This document shows, one piece after another, positions 60,901 to 64,000 of a stretch of DNA of 64,000 nucleotides. Numbering within the stretch: position 1 is the stretch's first letter; the number at the start of each line of letters is the position of its first letter. The notes below the pieces were generated by a model. That model worked only from the letters and a program-made list of their open reading frames with translations. It was not told the DNA's origin and searched no databases. The position numbers and the translations under genes were made by a program. The stretch lies in NCBI GenBank assembly GCA_030268105.1, contig BSDZ01000020.1, forward strand, positions 1,442,001 through 1,506,000. The letters run 5' to 3'. This DNA is from Volvox africanus. Lineage: Eukaryota > Chlorophyta > Chlorophyceae > Chlamydomonadales > Volvocaceae.

Positions 60901-63900
60901 CATCATTTTGTACAACATCATGTAAATTATGTAAATTATTTGCATCTACATTTGGTTTTCGAAGTATAATACAACCAGAGCAGACACAGACCCCGCATAT
61001 TTGTTATGTCAGGTTCGTTCCAATTGTCAAGGATCCAGAAGGAGAAGGCGGCAGTGGATGTGAGAGCGATGCCGATCAAAGCAACACCGGCGGCGGTACG
61101 GGCGCAGGGGGGGAGGTCTTCGTTGACGTGTTTGGCGGCGGCAAACTACTTTCCTGGCCACAACTCAGGTACGATATGAACGTGTACGACAGAAAAAGAT
61201 CCATGGGTTGGATCCGATGGGTCCGGTTCCCACACCGTGCTTTTGGTTTCAGAGCGGCATTTTATTTGAATGCCTCCGAGCCACGGGACTGTCAGTCCCT
61301 GATTTCGGCTTCTGTGATCAAGTTCTGATCTGCACGACTTACAATATATCTTTTATAACAGATTCAAATACCATCTTAACGCGCCATATTGTCGTACTGC
61401 CGTACAATACAAATGTACCGGCACAGGTCGAAGATGGCGGGCCTGGGTGTTCCCGTACAACGCTGTCACTTACGAGCGCTCAGTCCGGGGCAGATTTACG
61501 AACGCCTGTGTACGAACTTGTACAGCATATATAGGGTAAGTGGTTGGGAGGATGCTGGTTATTCGGTTGGGCGAGTGGCTTGATGGAAATTTTTATGGAA
61601 AAAGGAACGGACCCACGGGTCACAGGCATCTGTTTACAGGACCGTTGCTATGCACTCACCAAAACCCATCTTACCGGTTTTGTGGATGGGATTTGGGTGG
61701 ACGAAATCCCCAGTTGTTGGTTGTTGGCTGGATGTGGTTTTTATCGTTGCGGGGGATATTCCGCCTTCTCTCCTGCCCCTCCCCTCATCCCGCCTTCCCC
61801 TGTCTTCACCTCCTCGTCCCCTCAGAACGCCGGTGATATGCCGTGTTTAAGGCTGGTTCTGGAGCTATGCGGGGCGGTGGCGGAGCAGGCAGGACAGACG
61901 GGATGACGGACAGTTAAACTCACCATTTCTGTTTGCTAGCTTTGTACCGCACCCTTCTTGTACCGCAACTTTTGTACTGCACATCGGTTGTACCGCCGCA
62001 GCCAGCAGAGGCGCATTTACATCTCCGTTGCGTTGAGACCCCACCTCCGCATCCGCGTTCCGGCATGCCTGAGTCCCTTGATCCTTAGATTTAACCTGAA
62101 ATATTTATTATATGATTTATACTTTTATAATTATAATGTTTAGAATGTTAATTAAGATCGATCATTGACCATAAAAGAAAAGGAAAGAAATTTCGGTTAT
62201 TTCTCTGAACTTGGCGGGGGGAAAAAGCAGCGGGGGAGTCCGTCTTCACCCATCCACATCGAGTATACACACATCCACATTTCACGCAACACACCCGCTT
62301 TTCCAGATCCCATTACGTTCCGTACATCGTGTTGTACACCATGTCGTACTCAGTCACGGGACTTGCTGATTCGGCGCTATCGTGTGAGTCTTTCCCTAGA
62401 GGACTGGTCGGACGCGGCGGACTGCCTGGACGCCATGACGGCCAGCATCGCCGCTGCGCCGCTGGTGCCGCCACCTCCTGATACGGCAGCGGCGGCGGGT
62501 ACGGCAGCCAGTGGCATGGACGAGCATCTTCGGCATCAGCTGACGGCACATATGTCCAGGGTGAGTGATTGGCACAGTCTTGCACAGTTGTTGTTGGTCC
62601 GTTGTGTAACTGACTTTTGCGTCTACCACCATTCTTGTACGGCAGCTCCGACGGGACTTAGACGACCGCCGTAGCACGTGGCAATCGAGCTCGGTGATTC
62701 AGAAGCACCGGCCGCCCTCCGTCCTCTTCTCCGTGGGGTCCATGATTCAACACCGCAAGTACGGATATCGTGGCGTCATCGTGGACTGGGACACATGCTG
62801 TCGAATGGACGAATCGGTACGTACGTGCGCACGACCGGGGCGGTACGGCAGTACGGCAGGTGGAAATGATCTTTATGCCTTGCTGGCCTTTCGACTCTTC
62901 TAAAATAAAAAGGCAACGACATCTTTCGCAGTAGTTTTGTTAGGAGACGTGCGCGTTGTCCTTCACCGGTGCGACGTTTGGACCGGTGAAATCCTAACTG
63001 CTAACCACCAACTCCCAACTCCCAGCTATTGGAAATTAACGGTAAATATGTCGTTACAGACTGGTGAATTTATATTGTTTTTCATGGTTGCAGTGGATAA
63101 AGCAAATGGGTGTGGATTCGCTACCTGGAGGTGGTCGCCAGCAGCCCTTCTACCGCGTCCTTGTGAGCGACCGCACCCGCAGTAACGGCAATGGCGGCAA
63201 TAGCAATACCAATGGCGGCGCTGGCAGTGGCAGTAGCGGCAGCGGTGCCGCTGCAGCCGGTGGCGGCGCCAACTTCAACGACAGCTATTTTTCCCGTAGC
63301 AATTCTGCCGCCGACGCAGATGCCATGGCCACCACCGCGGCTGGAGCGGGAGTGGCTGCCGAAGTCCCTGGGCCTTATGGTGCTACCTGCCCTCAGAAGT
63401 GGGGGCCGGAGGGTTTCGAATCGCAGCTGCGCGGATTGCACAACAGGCCCCGAGCAGAGGTGCGTGCGTATATGCGCGAATACACACACACACACATATA
63501 CACACATACGCACAGGGTTGGAGGGGGCAGGTGGGAGGGGGCAGGTGGGAGGGGGCAGGCAGTCACCCGGTTCGCTGCTTCCTTCCACTACGCAGAGCTA
63601 GAGAACCGGCCTACGTGAATGTACGGCTGATTTTCCTGAGGCTGCTGGCTGGATGGGGAAGGAAGGATGAGTTCAAGCAATACGCCTATCCCTATCCCTC
63701 CCCACCCGCACCCCCTGTTGTGGTTCTCAGTTCTATGTCCGCCAACACTTGCAGCAAAGGCCCAATCGGAAGATGTCCATGCAGGGTCCATCCCGTAGAC
63801 CTATTACCCGTAGACACCTTAATCAGGATACCCCACACGCACCCCACCCGCACATTTTCTCACATCTCTTTTACTTTCGCGACCCGATTATAAGGCCCAC

Positions 63901-64000
63901 TATTACTTGTACTATTACTTATAATTAGCCCATTATCACTGTGGGGCGCAGGAGACATATGTCGCTCAAGTCAATGTGCAACTCGTGGTCCCCATGCAGC
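57988..64000 (+). CDS. FBXO21-like F-box protein (SirB1/transglutaminase-like plus YccV domain), 3' end outside window
   Basis: Probable SCF ubiquitin-ligase substrate adaptor. Exons: 57988-58224, 58434-58667, 59274-59378, 59792-59908, 60367-60782, 61013-61168, 61253-61294 (uncertain), 61427-61535, 61826-61876 (or to 61888 with a GC donor), 62354-62560, 62646-62816, 63094-63459, 63952 onward. F-box at the N-terminus (LPIDFLRLLFVRLSARDL, CRLWDQL). The transglutaminase-like SirB1 domain follows, with the family signature DDYYNPANSMLCDVL and RRCGIPISLALL, then VFVDVFGGGKLLSW. After helical linkers comes the hemimethylated-DNA-binding YccV-like domain: GSMIQHRKYGYRGVIVDWD, then WIKQMGVDSL, QQPFYRVLV, and ETYVAQ in the last visible exon. 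This domain order is that of FBXO21. A Gly/Ser/Asn/Ala-rich insertion of about 80 residues interrupts the YccV domain between PFYRVLV and ETYVAQ. A Pro-Ser run precedes the SirB1 core. Start: first ATG in frame (57988). Confidence 0.88.

Noticed and set aside
1..64000. tRNA or rRNA genes
   Set aside because: No B-box (GGTTCGAATCC-like) with a matching acceptor stem and no rRNA-like sequence was noticed; a covariance search was not possible.

Overview
The window is nuclear DNA of a chlorophycean green alga, most likely a volvocine (Volvox / Eudorina / Chlamydomonas relative). The reasons are: a PSBS gene of the Chlamydomonas type; a large octotricopeptide-repeat (OPR) organelle RNA factor; a receptor-type nucleotidyl cyclase with a bacterial-like solute-binding ectodomain; intron-dense genes with GT-AG junctions; long Ala/Gly/Ser-rich insertions in the proteins; and many simple repeats in introns. 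No tRNA, rRNA, CRISPR array or bacterial operon was seen. Genus and species are inference.

Nine protein-coding genes were rebuilt exon by exon, checking reading-frame phase at every junction. From left to right: prolyl oligopeptidase (255-12052, minus, last exon off the left edge); CrtI-family phytoene-desaturase-like oxidoreductase (12532-21251, plus); acylphosphatase (23149-23451, minus, no intron); D-aminoacyl-tRNA deacylase (24652-25551, minus); SYLF/Ysc84-domain protein (28123-30212, plus); OPR protein (31967-37230, plus); PSBS (39747-41074, plus); secreted-SBP/transmembrane/two-domain class III cyclase (43625-56450, minus); FBXO21-like F-box protein (57988 to beyond 64000, plus).

The genes do not form one pathway. 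Three point to plastid biology: PSBS (photoprotective quenching), the CrtI-like enzyme (carotenoid-type desaturation) and, probably, the OPR protein (organelle RNA control). Three gene pairs are divergent and share upstream regions (12053-12531, 25552-28122, 56451-57987). CrtI/acylphosphatase and PSBS/cyclase are convergent.

The non-genic part holds a 37-bp minisatellite that contains the stop codon of the CrtI-like gene, about 690 bp of (TCCC)n in an OPR intron, two small dispersed repeat families, and a 59-bp inverted-repeat pair. The strangest element is an AT-rich stretch (45183-45341) in a cyclase intron whose translation looks like the start of a bacterial IS3-family transposase OrfB. 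Several short oligonucleotides are strongly iterated through the window: an octamer TGCCGTAC/GTACGGCA (about 50 copies by eye), a 12-mer GACCCGTGGGTC and a 10-mer CTCCGAAACC.
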